In this document: positions 21,639 to 31,879 of the stretch, one piece after another | How the letters are laid out: each line of letters starts with the position of its first letter | How positions within the stretch are numbered: the stretch's first letter is position 1 | Assembly: GCA_036873135.1 (NCBI GenBank) | Contig: JAPTYO010000011.1 | Location: 10,941,747-11,005,746 of the forward strand | DNA: 64,000 bases | Direction of reading: 5' to 3' | Origin: Clarkia xantiana subsp. parviflora | Taxonomy: Eukaryota; Streptophyta; Magnoliopsida; Myrtales; Onagraceae | Made by a program: the position numbers and the translations under genes | Notes under the pieces: generated by a model | What the model was told of the DNA's origin: nothing | Databases searched by the model: none | What the model saw: only the letters and a program-made list of their open reading frames with translations

Positions 21639-22079
21639 TCCCCTTTAAACTTGTTTATTCTATTGTCGTCTTCACGATGTTCATGACTTCTCCTTGCAAC
21701 TTGTCTGGTCTCGTGCTTATCTTTGTCATAACCACTCGAGTATTCTTGGTGGTTTTTTCCCAATAGTTTTTGTCGACAACCTGTACTCTATATATGTCTT
21801 CGCACTCCACGATCCTTGAATCTTCCATGCGATGTCATCTTTTTCTTTCTCCACGTCGTCTCTTTGTTTCACATCCTGCAGAGAGACATAGATTACCATA
21901 CAATTCTTCAACATCATTAACTTTAATGACCAGCGCGGAATCGTATATGTCTCGAATCCGTTTTGTCCTCAACATCGGTGATTCATTCGAGTCGTCTTCT
22001 TCTTGATGAGTATTGGCATGTGGGGGTGATAATGGTTCTTGAACTTCAACACGTCAGGCTTCTTTTCTTTGCGGCTCTT

Positions 22080-22870
22080 CTACTTCCAAAACCTTCTTTG
22101 GTTGGTCATTATTCTTCTCCCAGCTCCATGCTTGTCCTTCGTCAAACTCGTTATCACAACCCTCTTTGCGGCGGGATTGTATAACCTGTAGCCGTTAGAG
22201 TTCTCTCCATAGCCGAGCATGACGCATTTCATACTCTTATCCTCGAGCTTCGTCCACTTTTCTTCTGGAACATTTGCATATGTCACGCACCTGAACACTC
22301 GAAGATGATCGATGCATGACTTCCTCTTGCTCCATGCCTCCTCCGATGTCATGTCTCAAATCCTCTTCGTAGGGAACTGGTTGAGTAAGTAAATGACACA
22401 TGCAACCGCGTCTCCATGGAATTCTTTTGGAACTCCTCTCTCTTTGAGCATGCATCGAACTAAATTCAAGATGGTCTTATTCTTTCTCTCGGAGACACCA
22501 TTTTTTTGAGGAGCTAAGGCATGGTTAAGTGATGCACGATCCCATTATCTTTGAAAACTTGTCAAATTCGCGCGATGTGTACTCGCCTCTACGGTCGGTT
22601 CGCAAGCACTTCATATGATGACCGCTTTGCTTCTCGACCATATTTTTGAACTCCTTGAACTTCGTCAAGACTTCGCTCTTCTACTTCATCATATAAATAC
22701 AACTTTTGCCATTATAATCATCAGTAAATGACAAGAAGTACCTATTTCCACCAATGGAGACGGGAGTGATTGGCCCGCATACATCCGAGTGTATTGAGCC
22801 AAGACGGTCTCTTGCCCTCTTCAAATGATACTTCTTGAATGGTTTTCTTTCTTGCTTTCTGACGACTCAA
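22080..22870 (-). pseudogene. Integrase core and C-terminal region, element J
   Basis: Broken minus-strand frames give SIHSDVCGPITPVSIGG, YFLSFTDDYN, LRTDRRGEYTS and RCMLKERGVPKEF, the copia integrase core with its first two catalytic Asp residues. They are followed by KSCIDHLRVFRCVTYANVPE and KCVMLGYGENSNGYRLYNP, the usual region after the core. Several stops and frame breaks interrupt it (near 22680 and 22540). The coding similarity ends at about 22080 and RT does not follow. Confidence 0.8.
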
Positions 22871-23184
22871 GTTTTGCATACGTCATTGGGACGATCGATC
22901 TTTGACAAGCCTCTGACCATGTTTTTCTTCTCCAATAATTTTAGCACCGTGAAATTCAGATGGCCATACCGGAGATGCCAAAGAATCGAGTTATATATGG
23001 TTGTCACCTTCAAACAATTCTTTTCATTGATCCTTAACTCAAACTGGAACATATGATTCTTCATCATGGCTACATTCATAATAAAATTATTGTTAATATC
23101 ACGGATGGTAAGTGTATTTTCCTTCATCCGAACATCGTATCCCTTCTTGAGCAATTGTCTGACACTTATAATATTATTCTTCAT
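22867..23184 (-). pseudogene. Gag-pre-integrase domain, element J
   Basis: The open frame reads NIISVRQLLKKGYDVRMKEN, then SILWHLRYGHLNFTVLKLL and NMVRGLSKIDRP, the conserved copia segment between protease and integrase (WHxRxGH type). It is in order with its neighbours and belongs to the pol polyprotein. Confidence 0.85.
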
Positions 23185-23220
23185 GTTTGGAACAAAATAG
23201 ACATTGGCGATGCACAGCTG

Positions 23221-23540
23221 TCATCCGTTCTTGAGTTCAAAGATAACTTTATATTTTCCTTTGATTGGATGTTGGGAAAGACTGCCAAAGGTGATGTGCC
23301 CACCGTGTCTTTCATCGAGCTCCGCAAAAAACTCCTTCCTTCCGCACATATGGTTGGAAGCTCTCGTGTCGACGAACCATGTGTTGGACTTCATCTCCTT
23401 CACTTGATTGGATGCCATCAAAAGAACTCCATCGTCATTAATCTTCTCCGCGAAGTTCGCATTTTCTACCTCAATGTCTGTGTTATACCGGCACTCCGCT
23501 GCATAATGGCCGTATTTTTTGCACAAATAACATTGGACAC
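23221..23540 (-). pseudogene. Gag zinc knuckle and aspartic protease, element J
   Basis: The frame has a CCHC knuckle (CKKYGHYAAEC with a preceding Cys codon out of the annotated start) and the copia protease motif as WFVDTRASNHMCG. The usual motif is DTGAS, so the active-site Gly is Arg here, which should abolish activity. Downstream FAELDERHGGHITFG fits the protease fold region. Confidence 0.85.
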
Positions 23541-24368
23541 CCGATTTTTTATTTCTCCATCCACCACGACCTCTTTAGTGACCTCTTCCTCGATCTCCTT
23601 CTTGGATCGACTCTCCATCATCGTCGGCTTCGTTGGTGGTTGTTGTTCGACCACCTCTTCCTCTCCGCGTTGTAAATCTTCCTCTTTGGAAGCCGCCTCG
23701 TGATCTGTAATTCTTCAACGTCAACTTCGCTTGTAAATATTGGTCCAAGGATTTATCATCTCATCTCTTCATAATTCGTTGTTCATGGGCTTGTAGAGAA
23801 CCCATGAATTTCTCAACGGACATCTCATCTAAGTCTTTGGACTCTTCGATCGCCACGGTCACAAGGTCAAACTTAGAATGAGGGATCTCAAGATCTTCTC
23901 TATGACACGAACATCTTCCAAATTTTCTCAATTTCTCCGCATTTTATGCGCAATTGAAATGACCCTCGTGAAATAGTCGGAGATAGATTCCGAGCTTTCT
24001 TGATTGACGAACTCGAATTGAGCACATAGATCTTGTAGGTGATTTTTTTTTTACCTTTTCGACGCCAGAAAACGCCTTTTGAAGGATTCCCCATGTTTTG
24101 TATGATGTATTAGCCGAAGCGACTATCTCGAACGTGGCTTCATCAAGACCTTGATATATTGTGAACAATGCCTTCTTCTCCCTCTTTCTTTACTCATTCA
24201 TTTCATCATTCTCTTCTTTTGTCATTTGCGTCACCGTTTCAGGTTCCTCGAACTCGGTTTCCACGAGCTCACACACGTCAAGCGATCCAAAAGGGCCTTC
24301 ATTTGGATACAACATTTATCGTGGTTATCCTTCGTCAATCTTGTAACTTGCATGCTTGTCGATGCCAT
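23541..24368 (-). pseudogene. Gag of element J
   Basis: The start is the ATG at 24368 (MASTSMQVTRLTKDN), 18 bp inside the primer-binding site as is normal for copia gag. Frameshifts split it; recognisable pieces are FTIYQGLDEATFEIVASANT and SYKTWGILQKAFSG (24168-23944), typical of the UBN2-type gag. A Lys/Glu-rich linker (SRSKKEIEEEVTKEVV) leads to the zinc knuckle. Confidence 0.75.
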
Positions 24369-24385
24369 CACGATCTTTGGACTTG

Positions 24386-24399
24386 GCTCTGATACCACT
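24386..24399 (-). other. tRNA-Met primer-binding site of element J
   Basis: The plus strand reads GGCTCTGATACCACTT directly before the right LTR start TGTTGG; its complement holds TGGTATCAGAGCC, the initiator-Met complement used by copia elements. Confidence 0.9.
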
Positions 24400-24679
24400 T
24401 GTTGGTGTATGAATGTGAATGAGAGATATGGAGAGGGAATGAGAGACTTGTTGTTGTCAACTCAACTTGTTGGTTTCTTCTTCATTTGATCACATATATA
24501 TAGGTACATATGGAAGATCCTAGATGCTTTGTATCACTAAATGCATGAATCTTGTTTCTATCAAATACATTATAACTCTAAGTACATAAACTCACTAATG
24601 CAATGCAGAGGCCAAGGCTATGATATCAGAGGCCAAGGCAACTGCAGCACCGCCGATTAGCCAAGTTTAATTTTCTAAC
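24400..24679 (-). repeat. 5' LTR of element J, with internal insertion
   Basis: The LTR starts TGTTGGTGTATGAATG and ends TTTTCTAACA. Compared with the left LTR it carries about 57 extra bases (24608-24664) resembling the sequence just outside the element (see findings). Confidence 0.7.
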
Positions 24680-24857
24680 ACTATGATATTAGAGGCCAAG
24701 GCATCTACAATACCGCCGATTGGCTGCTACAGTCACCAACAGAGATGCTCGACCATCAGGAGCAATCCAGCAAAAATCAACCAGGAATGAAGTCCATTAA
24801 GCAGTCAACAACCTAGTTTGCTTGCCTCAGCAGCCCACTATCCTACACAATAAGTTT

Positions 24858-25010
24858 GTTAGTATTGGAATCTATATTTCCATTCCTATTATATCTAATC
24901 ACTGCATAGAGTATTGTAAAACTCATTCCTTTTGATAATGGAATAATCTCTCTGAAATCATCCATTCTAAATATTTCCATGTTCTTGGACTGTACTATTA
25001 GTATTAGGGC
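24858..25010 (+). mobile_element. Possible short LTR with degenerate primer-binding site
   Basis: A block starting TGTTAGTATTGGAATC is followed by TAGTATTAGGGCCAG at about 24996, which differs from the tRNA-Met site TGGTATCAGAGCCAG at three positions. This could be an old copia 5' LTR about 140 bp long. There is no partner copy, so confidence is low. Confidence 0.3.
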
Positions 25011-25155
25011 CAGCCAACAGCTCTTCCCACCGCACTTTAATAGACCACCGCCCCTGCGCCGCCGTGAGCAGCCACTGTAGAGGCTATCAATTGCTCCCTT
25101 TCGTGGTTAATTCGACACTTTGCCATCCACGGCTCCGCCTGATACCTTTCTCGAC

Positions 25156-25304
25156 ATGGCGGCTACGTCGCCTGCCCAGAGTAACATCGGCACGTCCAAC
25201 GCCGCTGGGTTCACTGAAGGGCATCAAACGAGCACCCCTCTGAAGTCTCTTCGCGGGAACAACAAGCTCAAGTGCAAACAGTGTGGCAATGTTGCTCGCT
25301 CCAG
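25156..25304 (+). pseudogene. Exon 1 of a CxxCGNxARSxC zinc-finger gene
   Basis: From ATG 25156 the frame reads MAATSPAQSNIGTSNAAG and ends LKCKQCGNVARSR at a splice-like CCAG/GTTATT. Plant genes of an uncharacterised SHI/LRP1-like zinc-binding type have CKxCGNxARSxC followed by SCKSCCxKAQNPCxIHVLK, usually split by an intron at this point. The second half is found at 25651. The frame itself is open, but the second exon is damaged, so I call the locus a pseudogene. The family role is not established. Confidence 0.6.
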
Positions 25305-25650
25305 GTTATTGATATTCGCGATTTTTCAACTCAAGTCGCTCTTGCGTTCATTCCCTCAGTTTGGGGGTTTCTGTGGTATTAGGGAAATTAGCGTAAGTTC
25401 TGTGGTAATACATGGTTGGAATGGCTTCGCAATTGAAATTATCTCATGAATAAAAGATCAATGGTGGTTTATGGCGTTGTTAAGTTTTGATTATGTTAGG
25501 TCTAGAATTCCATGTTGTACTCAAGATAGATAATTACTCAAATGTGCTTCAGGGGCTTCGAAATCTTGAATATCAACTACATTAGTAAACTTGATGTGTT
25601 TTCGGTTTTCTTTCAATAGTGTTATGTTATGTACTCAAATGTTTATGCGG
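25305..25650 (+). other. Apparent intron of the zinc-finger gene
   Basis: About 346 bp of T-rich sequence separates the two coding halves. The donor is AG/GTTATT. The expected acceptor AG directly before the second half reads GCGG, so the 3' splice site appears lost. Confidence 0.45.
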
Positions 25651-25760
25651 GTGCATGTATCAGTCGTGCAAGAGTTGGTGCTCCAAAACTCAAAATCCCT
25701 ATTATATTCATGGTATTGACATTTATATCCATGTAAAATTAAAAATCCAACTACTTAAAA
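25651..25760 (+). pseudogene. Decayed exon 2 of the zinc-finger gene
   Basis: The frame reads CMYQSCKSWCSKTQNPYYIH, the counterpart of SCKSCCxKAQNPCxIH. Two conserved Cys positions have changed (to Trp and Tyr), and the preceding splice acceptor is GG. Shortly downstream the sequence is cut by the truncated end of copia element F at about 25805. Confidence 0.6.
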
Positions 25761-25804
25761 AGATCTTTGATGTTCAGTCTCTCCTTGGTTTGAGTTGTAG
25801 TGTT

Positions 25805-26008
25805 TTATAAGAAATCTTCATTTTTCAAGGTTGAGATGATCAACCTCTTTGCTTTCTGATCCTTTAGTGACCCTTCGTTTTCAAAGGACAACGGACGACC
25901 ATATTCATCCGTAAGGGTCCTCGCCGCTTTTGGATTCATGCATTCCTTGACATCCGCAGCGGAGAGGAGTTTCCACACATACTTCTCCCATTCATCATAT
26001 TGCATCAT
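25805..26008 (-). pseudogene. N-terminal gag fragment of element F
   Basis: The fragment starts MMQYDEWEKYVWKLLSAADV and includes KAARTLTDEYGRPLSF and KRLIISTLKNEDFL. It resembles the gag-like frame of element I (DYDAWSGYVRKLIFAENI). Such YDxWxxYV starts are seen in copia gag proteins. It is cut off at the junction with the zinc-finger gene. Confidence 0.6.
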
Positions 26009-26439
26009 GCTTAATCACTCCACATCAATCATGCCTATTTGGTGAATGAATATCAATTTAAAATATTTGGGGCTGAAACGCAATTCATGTCATAATTCTC
26101 ATGTGAAGTTCTAGACATGGATCCTAATCAAGATCACTCTGCACAACATGTCTATCCTAGTACGCAACTCATTAATTGAAAACAGGGCTCTGCCCCCAAC
26201 ATGTAATATCCAGCTAGCTTGACATAGTCAAGACGCAATTCTAACATGCATTCATATAAATATCAAAATAATTTCAATTCAGTCCACAAAATGATTTAGT
26301 CCCATAACCATGCATATTCCGAGATCCATAACCATAACCATAACTAGGCATCATGTTTGATTAAAACGTTAGCGTTGTGTAGGTAATTTAAAAGTTTAAA
26401 AAAAATTGGATTCAAAATATGATCGACCTAATTTTCAGT

Positions 26440-26660
26440 TGACCCAAACCCGGTCCGGTTTGGTCAACCCGGTCTGATTGACCCGGTCCGACCGGTCCTG
26501 TCTGGTTTAGGTAATTTGGTTCGGTTTTATCGAACGGTCGGGTTGGGTTTAACCCGACTCATTAGTCCACATGGTCCGACCCGACCCGATCTGGGTTGGA
26601 CCGATTGAGAAAACCCGAGTAGGTTGAACCGACCGAGTTGTGCAATTGGATCCGGCCCAG
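26440..26660. repeat. CCGGTT-rich low-complexity block in leader of F
   Basis: Dense short repeats of CCGGTCCG, GGTTCGG and GACCCG stand out from the AT-rich leader. The same kind of block occurs in H (33840-34080) and I (43560-43830). Confidence 0.75.
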
Positions 26661-27318
26661 TAACCCATAGAGTTCGGCCGAATTGTGACTTGTTGACTAA
26701 GTAAGGTTTTAAAGTCCACTAAAAACGTAACTTAGCCACCAAGTAACAATAATTATAATAGATATAATTTTCAAATATATTGCACAATATATGTGTATAT
26801 ATATTTCGGCAATACTCATTAAATATATACATATATATATATATTTACTAATTTGATTAGATTCTATATTAAGGATATAAATCTTTCATCAATATATTTT
26901 CTCAATCTTTAGGCAATAAATTAATCCCAAATATATCTATATTCCTAAAAACATGGGAAGAATATATCGATAATTAATGTCAAAATTTTACGTTGACTAA
27001 ACCGTCGTTGACCACCTCCATGCCACCGCCGGCAACCACCCACCGCTCGGCCGGCGGCGGAAACAATATTTTTTTTATAACACCACGGCTTCGCCGTGGC
27101 TGGCCATAGACAAGTTGTGGCTCACGTCGTGACTTGGCATAGGCCAGCCGCGGCTATGTCGCGGCCCTAAAGTTTGGTGGGGCAATTTACGGTCAAATTT
27201 TACCTCGATTAAAAAAATTTCAAACTTCGATTTTGACAAAAATAAATATGTTTTCATTAATATTTATGAACATTGTTTTAGCAAAATCATGAACACCCAA
27301 CGCATGCTCTGATACCAC

Positions 27319-27916
27319 TGAATGATTTAGGGAATATAACTACGGAATAAAACATGTATACATGCCAGGTAAACTAATTACGCAGCGAATAAGAAGCACA
27401 TACCATTTTATCTTTCCGTAGCCCAAGATCGCCACGATGGAGTTCGCGATCTGGTGGACGGTGTCATGCGGGAACCCTTTGTTGGAGAGCAGTCCGTAGG
27501 CAATGATATCCACAGCAAAGCATCTTTAATACGGTGATAGGATGGATTTATGGAGTGAATTGTTTACACAATTTCGGCCCCTCCTTGTGAGGGACAACTT
27601 CGACCAAACCACTAGGAAGTGGGGATAGGGATTTCTTGTCTAGTCAACTAAAATGGAGAAAGTGATTAACCTCAAGAAATTCCTTAACACCTCCTATTTA
27701 TAAGAGGAGGTGAGTAAAACTCACATAGGGAATTTGCCCTATTTCAGCCGAACCATAGAGAAATTGGGCTTGGCCCATTTTGGGCCAATTATGGCTCATA
27801 GGGATTTTGGCCTGACCCAAAATCCCTTATGTACCTACTTCCAGTTATACTTATTCTGTTGGACTTATATTAATGGGCTCTCAATTACAGCGATCCATAT
27901 ACACCAAATTCCAACA
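27319..27916 (-). repeat. 5' LTR of element F
   Basis: On the minus strand it runs from TGTTGGAATTTGGTGTATAT to AATCATTCA. It contains CTTATAAATAGGAGGTG as TATA region and CTTGGGCTACGGAAAG, both shared with LTR H. Confidence 0.85.
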
Positions 27917-28115
27917 CCATGTACAGTGGCTCCAGTGGCTTGGCTGTGGCCGCCACGGCTAGCCACGTCAAAGCCAGGGCTCAAGGCGTGGCTTGGTTTA
28001 GGCTAGCCGCGGCCCTCATGGTTTGGTGGGCAATTTTTCTAGATCAAAATTTATCTCGATTAAAAAATTCAAAGTCATATTTCGATAAATAAAAAAAAAA
28101 TCATGTTTTTTATTA

Positions 28116-28636
28116 GGGTCAGGTCTTTTGGTCCATGATATTTGACAACTTTTGGGTTTTGGTCAATGATGTTTTTTTTAACCTAGTTTTGGTACCATAT
28201 GTTTGCAGATTTTTTCTAGTTTTGGTCTAACCGTTACATTCCGTCCATTTTTTGACATGTACAAGTCACGTGATCCACCCTAAACTTTCAATTTTGTTCA
28301 ATTTAGTCCATCTAATACTTTCCTAACCTTTTTTTGGTTCAATTTAGTCCCGAAGTTTCAAAAATTCAATTGGACCTATTGTCCAATTGGGGTCAATTTT
28401 GAAACTTCGGGACTAAATTGAACAAAAAAAAAGGTTAAGAAAGTATTAGAGGGACTAATTTTAAAGTTTAGAGTGGTTCACGTGACTTGAACATGTCAAA
28501 AAATGGACGGAATGTAATGGTTAGACCAAAACTAGAAAAAATCTGCAAACATATGGTACCAAAACTAGGTAAAAAAACATCATTGACCAAAACCCAAAAG
28601 TTGTCAAACATCATGGACCAAAAGACCTGTTAACCC
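28116..28636. mobile_element. Mutator-like MITE 2 (in leader of G)
   Basis: The 521-bp foldback has long inverted arms: GGTCTTTTGGTCCATGAT with its complement, and CAACTTTTGGGTTTTGGTCA. The ends are GGGT / ACCC. TTTTTATTA flanks it exactly at 28107-28115 and 28637-28645, a perfect 9-bp duplication. Arms include TCACGTGATCC and CATGTACAAG blocks and ATTTAGTCC motifs shared with MITE 3. No coding capacity. Confidence 0.92.
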
Positions 28637-28676
28637 TTTTTATTAAAATCATGAACATCCTATGCTCTGATACCAC

Positions 28677-29260
28677 TGTTGGTTTTAGGGATAATTAATA
28701 TGGATCAAAACTAGATACATTCTAGGTAACTAATACGCAGTGGAAATCGTACACATACCTATATTTCAATATGTAGCCCAAGATGTCAACAGGATTTTAC
28801 GGAATGTCGGACGGTGTCCTTCGTTTAACTCTTGTTAAGGAGGCAATCCAAAGGAAATGGTCTCCACAACAAGGCCTCTTTCAATCTGGTTGCTGAATGG
28901 ATCTTTGGGTTGAATTACTTGAAGTAATTCGGCACCTACTCTTGGTGTATGTGCGTTCGGCCGAACCTCCTTATATTTAAGGAGAGGAGATTTCTTTGTG
29001 ACTACTAAAAGGGAGGGAAAGGCCAACCCCAAGAAATCCCTAACACCTCATATTTATAAGAGGAGGTTAGCAAAACCATTGGTGGGTATTTTTCTATTTC
29101 GGCCGCACCTATATGCTCAATTGGGTCGGCCGCGTATGGCCCATGGGAATTTTGGCTTGACCTGAAATCTCATATGTGTCATACCCCAATTGTGCTTAGA
29201 ATGTTTGGATTATATTAATAGGCTCCTATTACAGCGGTCAATTTACTTTAAATGCTAACA
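28677..29260 (-). repeat. 5' LTR of element G
   Basis: 584 bp between TGTTGGTTTTAGGG and AATGCTAACA on the plus strand. It shares GTAGCCCAAGAT, GGTTCGGCCG-type and TATTTATAAGAGGAGG motifs with LTRs F and H but is clearly diverged from them. Confidence 0.75.
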
Positions 29261-29579
29261 ATGGTGTTGCATAAATTCGGTGGGGAATACGTTTCGTATT
29301 AAAATAATGATGTTTTCCGCTCGACTTCGTCAAATCGGTCAGAGAAGCGTCTTAGATTATCTGACCGTGAATAGGGAGTCAGGTACCTATGGATCTTCTT
29401 ATTTTGTACCAACTGCTTGCTAACCGATCAATTCGGTCGGAGAGCTCAGTTAGAAAAAGGTCAGGGCCATTTTTTTTTTGCCAAATAAGACGTAATCCGG
29501 TGGGAAAACGGCAGTACATTCCCGACCAACGGGTCAGTCAGTATTTTAGCGATCAGTAAACAACTCTTTTCTTGTAGTG
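29261..29579. mobile_element. Terminal fragment of a CACTA (En/Spm) transposon
   Basis: The block ends AACTCTTTTCTTGTAGTG at 29579, the complement of the CACTACAAGAAAA terminus of plant CACTA elements. Inside are several GACCG/CGGTC motifs (TCGGTCAGAGAAG, TCTGACCGTG, TTCGGTCGGAGAG, GACCAACGGGTCAG), like the subterminal repeats bound by CACTA transposase. The other end is missing; LTR G abuts at 29260. Confidence 0.7.
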
Positions 29580-30578
29580 TTAAGAACCTAAAATGATCTC
29601 AAGTATACGTTGATTTGCTGCGATTAGATGTTTTAGATTTTTTCCGTTGTGGTAGGCTGTCCGAATTATCATATTCGATGACTTTCAATTTTTCCGTCCA
29701 CGTGATAGGTTTTTGTTGCGATTGGTTGTTTTGCTTATCATATTCGTTACAGTTGGTTGTCTGACGTATATGTTTTGTTGCCAAAAATATATCATGCAAA
29801 TGACACATGTGATTTCGTTCGGTCAATTTAACGTTGATTTTGGACGAAAAAATGAAATGAAATGAATAATGATATATTAAAAATTCAATCACAATTAAAA
29901 AAAACATAGACACCTAATCGAAATATGACGTATACTAGAGACTGTTTTTAGATTTTTTTTAACCTTTATTTTTTAGGGAAAAAAAGTTCAGACCTAACTA
30001 ATCTAAAAAATAATAATTTTATTACTATAGAGATTCTTTCAAGAACCCGTTCTCAAAATATTGGATCTGGTTGTATCATTCAAGCGCCTTTCAGACGGAT
30101 CAAAAAAATGTTTAAGACATTTGTAAGAAAGTTTGATTAATATTTTCATATTTTTCCTCAAATTAAGCGGTCAGCCTCAGACTAACTATTCCTTGACTTC
30201 AACTGTTAACCTATTGAATCACATGATAGTGTAGTACTATCTATATATATATGAACCTCTAGATGATACGTTTTTCCTGTATATATACTTTTCTAATTAA
30301 TATTAATTAATTAATTATACATCCCTACGTGCAGCTGAATCTTTAAACAATATGATTTATGAAAAAGGAGAGTAGAAAATGATGGACGAAGCCCACAAAA
30401 AAGTTCCCTAATGGTATGGTTTAGGATTTTACTTAATAGCTCATCAAGCTCCAAAAGCCTGTTTGGTGAAGTTCTATTTATTAAAATTTAGCCATCTATC
30501 AAAAAGTTGAGGTCATCATACTTTGGCTTCTTTATGGAGATCCCACTTCATTAATTTAAAATATTTATTACCATCTCC

Positions 30579-30636
<58 letters not shown>

Positions 30637-31741
30637 CAGTAGTTGTATTTTTTAAATTAAGATAGAGCCAGCAAAAAAAATTATCATAATATTTAACAGA
30701 TATTCAGTACCCAGAAGTAGGGTTTCAACGAGCTGAGTTCAACCCAGTATCTAGTAAGCTTTATTAGACTCGAACCGACACATTTTATTCGAGCTCGAAA
30801 TCGACCGGGTCTCAATTTTTCAATCTTGAGCTTGACTCGATTTAGTCACTATGTATAAGTTAATGCATTATTTTATGAGAGGCTTAGCTAATACATAAAT
30901 TATTATAGAAATGAGTATTAGCTAATACATATATTAGTTAATACTAATACTAAAGCAAAACAAACAAAGTATTATCTAAGACATGTATTAGTATATCCTA
31001 ATATATGCAATCAACACATGCCCAAAAGGTTTAGATAATAATATTATTGGCTTATATTTTACGTGAAAATTGATTTTTTAAATTAATATATTGTAAGAAT
31101 ATATACAATTTATTTTTGACTAATTTATTATAATATTATAGGTAAATTATAAATATAAGATATTATATGTTATTTGGAAGATCACCACTTCTACTTTCAC
31201 ATGAAAAAAAATTATTTCTAAATCAGAGTACCGTAGAAAAATTTATGGCACTTTGATTATTTTATAAACTAGAATAAATAAATTATAGTAAATTTTGAAT
31301 AAAAATTATAAAAAGTAAAATAATTAAATATTATTTTAAGGGCGTAAATTTTTTCGTTAATAAAATAATCAAAGTGCCATAAATTTTAAATATTTTTTAA
31401 ACATTCGAAATACCAGCAGTGGTGATTTATTGGTTACGAGCGATTTTCCCTTATGGTTTGGTTCCAAAGTTCCAGGATTGAAACCCTTCAGAGGCGTCAC
31501 CTCGCTGTGACTAGTTTAAAAAACAGTTCCAACATGGTCATCATACCTCTTCAGGCATATGAGGAGACGAGTAAAATAGGCTTAACGAGCAGACCTCTTG
31601 GCCATAATAGACTGCTGGTAGGGCTACGTTGATGGAGTCAGTGCATGCGATGATTTTTCAGTAAGTTTGGTAGGGAGAAAAACTCCGAGGCCATGAGTAG
31701 GAGAGTCCAAACATTATGTAGCAAAATTGGTCTAGGGTCAC
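29580..31741. other. No gene recognised; AT-rich spacer
   Basis: Strongly AT-rich. It holds a long (TA)n tract (30582-30635) and only short frames. A minus-strand frame at 29599-29913 has no motif. Nothing else is supportable. Confidence 0.5.
30582..30635. repeat. (TA)n microsatellite
   Basis: About 27 uninterrupted TA dinucleotides. Confidence 0.97.
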
Positions 31742-31879
31742 TGTTGGCATTTAGTGTATATGAGCCGCAGTAATAAGAGCCCATTAATATAAGCCCAAAA
31801 GAATAAGCAGAATTGAGGTTATGCACATAAGAGATTTTGTGTTAGGCCAAAATCCCTATGAGCCACAATTTTCCCAAAA

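Larger units (their letters stand above)
21416..24679 (-). mobile_element. Copia element J lacking RT and RNase H
   Basis: Two related LTRs (21416-21638 and 24400-24679) flank a minus-strand copia body. Next to the right LTR is a perfect tRNA-Met primer-binding site (TGGTATCAGAGCC on the minus strand, 24386-24399). Next to the left LTR is the purine tract (minus-strand AAGTTTAAAGGGGA, 21639-21652). The order on the minus strand is gag, zinc knuckle/protease, gag-pre-integrase, integrase core, integrase C-terminal part, after which the sequence runs straight to the purine tract. RT and RNase H, normally about 1.5 kb, are absent, so the copy is a deletion derivative. Confidence 0.88.
25805..27916 (-). 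mobile_element. Truncated copia element F (5' LTR, leader, start of gag)
   Basis: The minus-strand order is LTR 27916-27319, primer-binding site (minus TGGTATCAGAGCA), a 1.3-kb AT-rich leader and the first 68 codons of gag (26008-25805), after which the element stops. The LTR and leader match element H (plus strand, 31742-34560) and in part I (42750-44762). The LTR ends flush against the leader of element G at 27917, so F inserted into G. Confidence 0.8.
27917..29260 (-). mobile_element. Truncated copia element G (LTR and leader)
   Basis: The LTR is 28677-29260 (minus: TGTTAGCATTTAAAG to AAACCAACA). The primer-binding site is 28663-28676 (minus TGGTATCAGAGCA). Leader sequence (27917-28115) resembles that of F: GCGGCCCTCATGGTTTGGTGG against GCGGCCCTAAAGTTTGGTGG. 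A Mutator-like MITE (28116-28636) sits in the leader. The rest of the element has been lost at the insertion of F. Confidence 0.75.
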
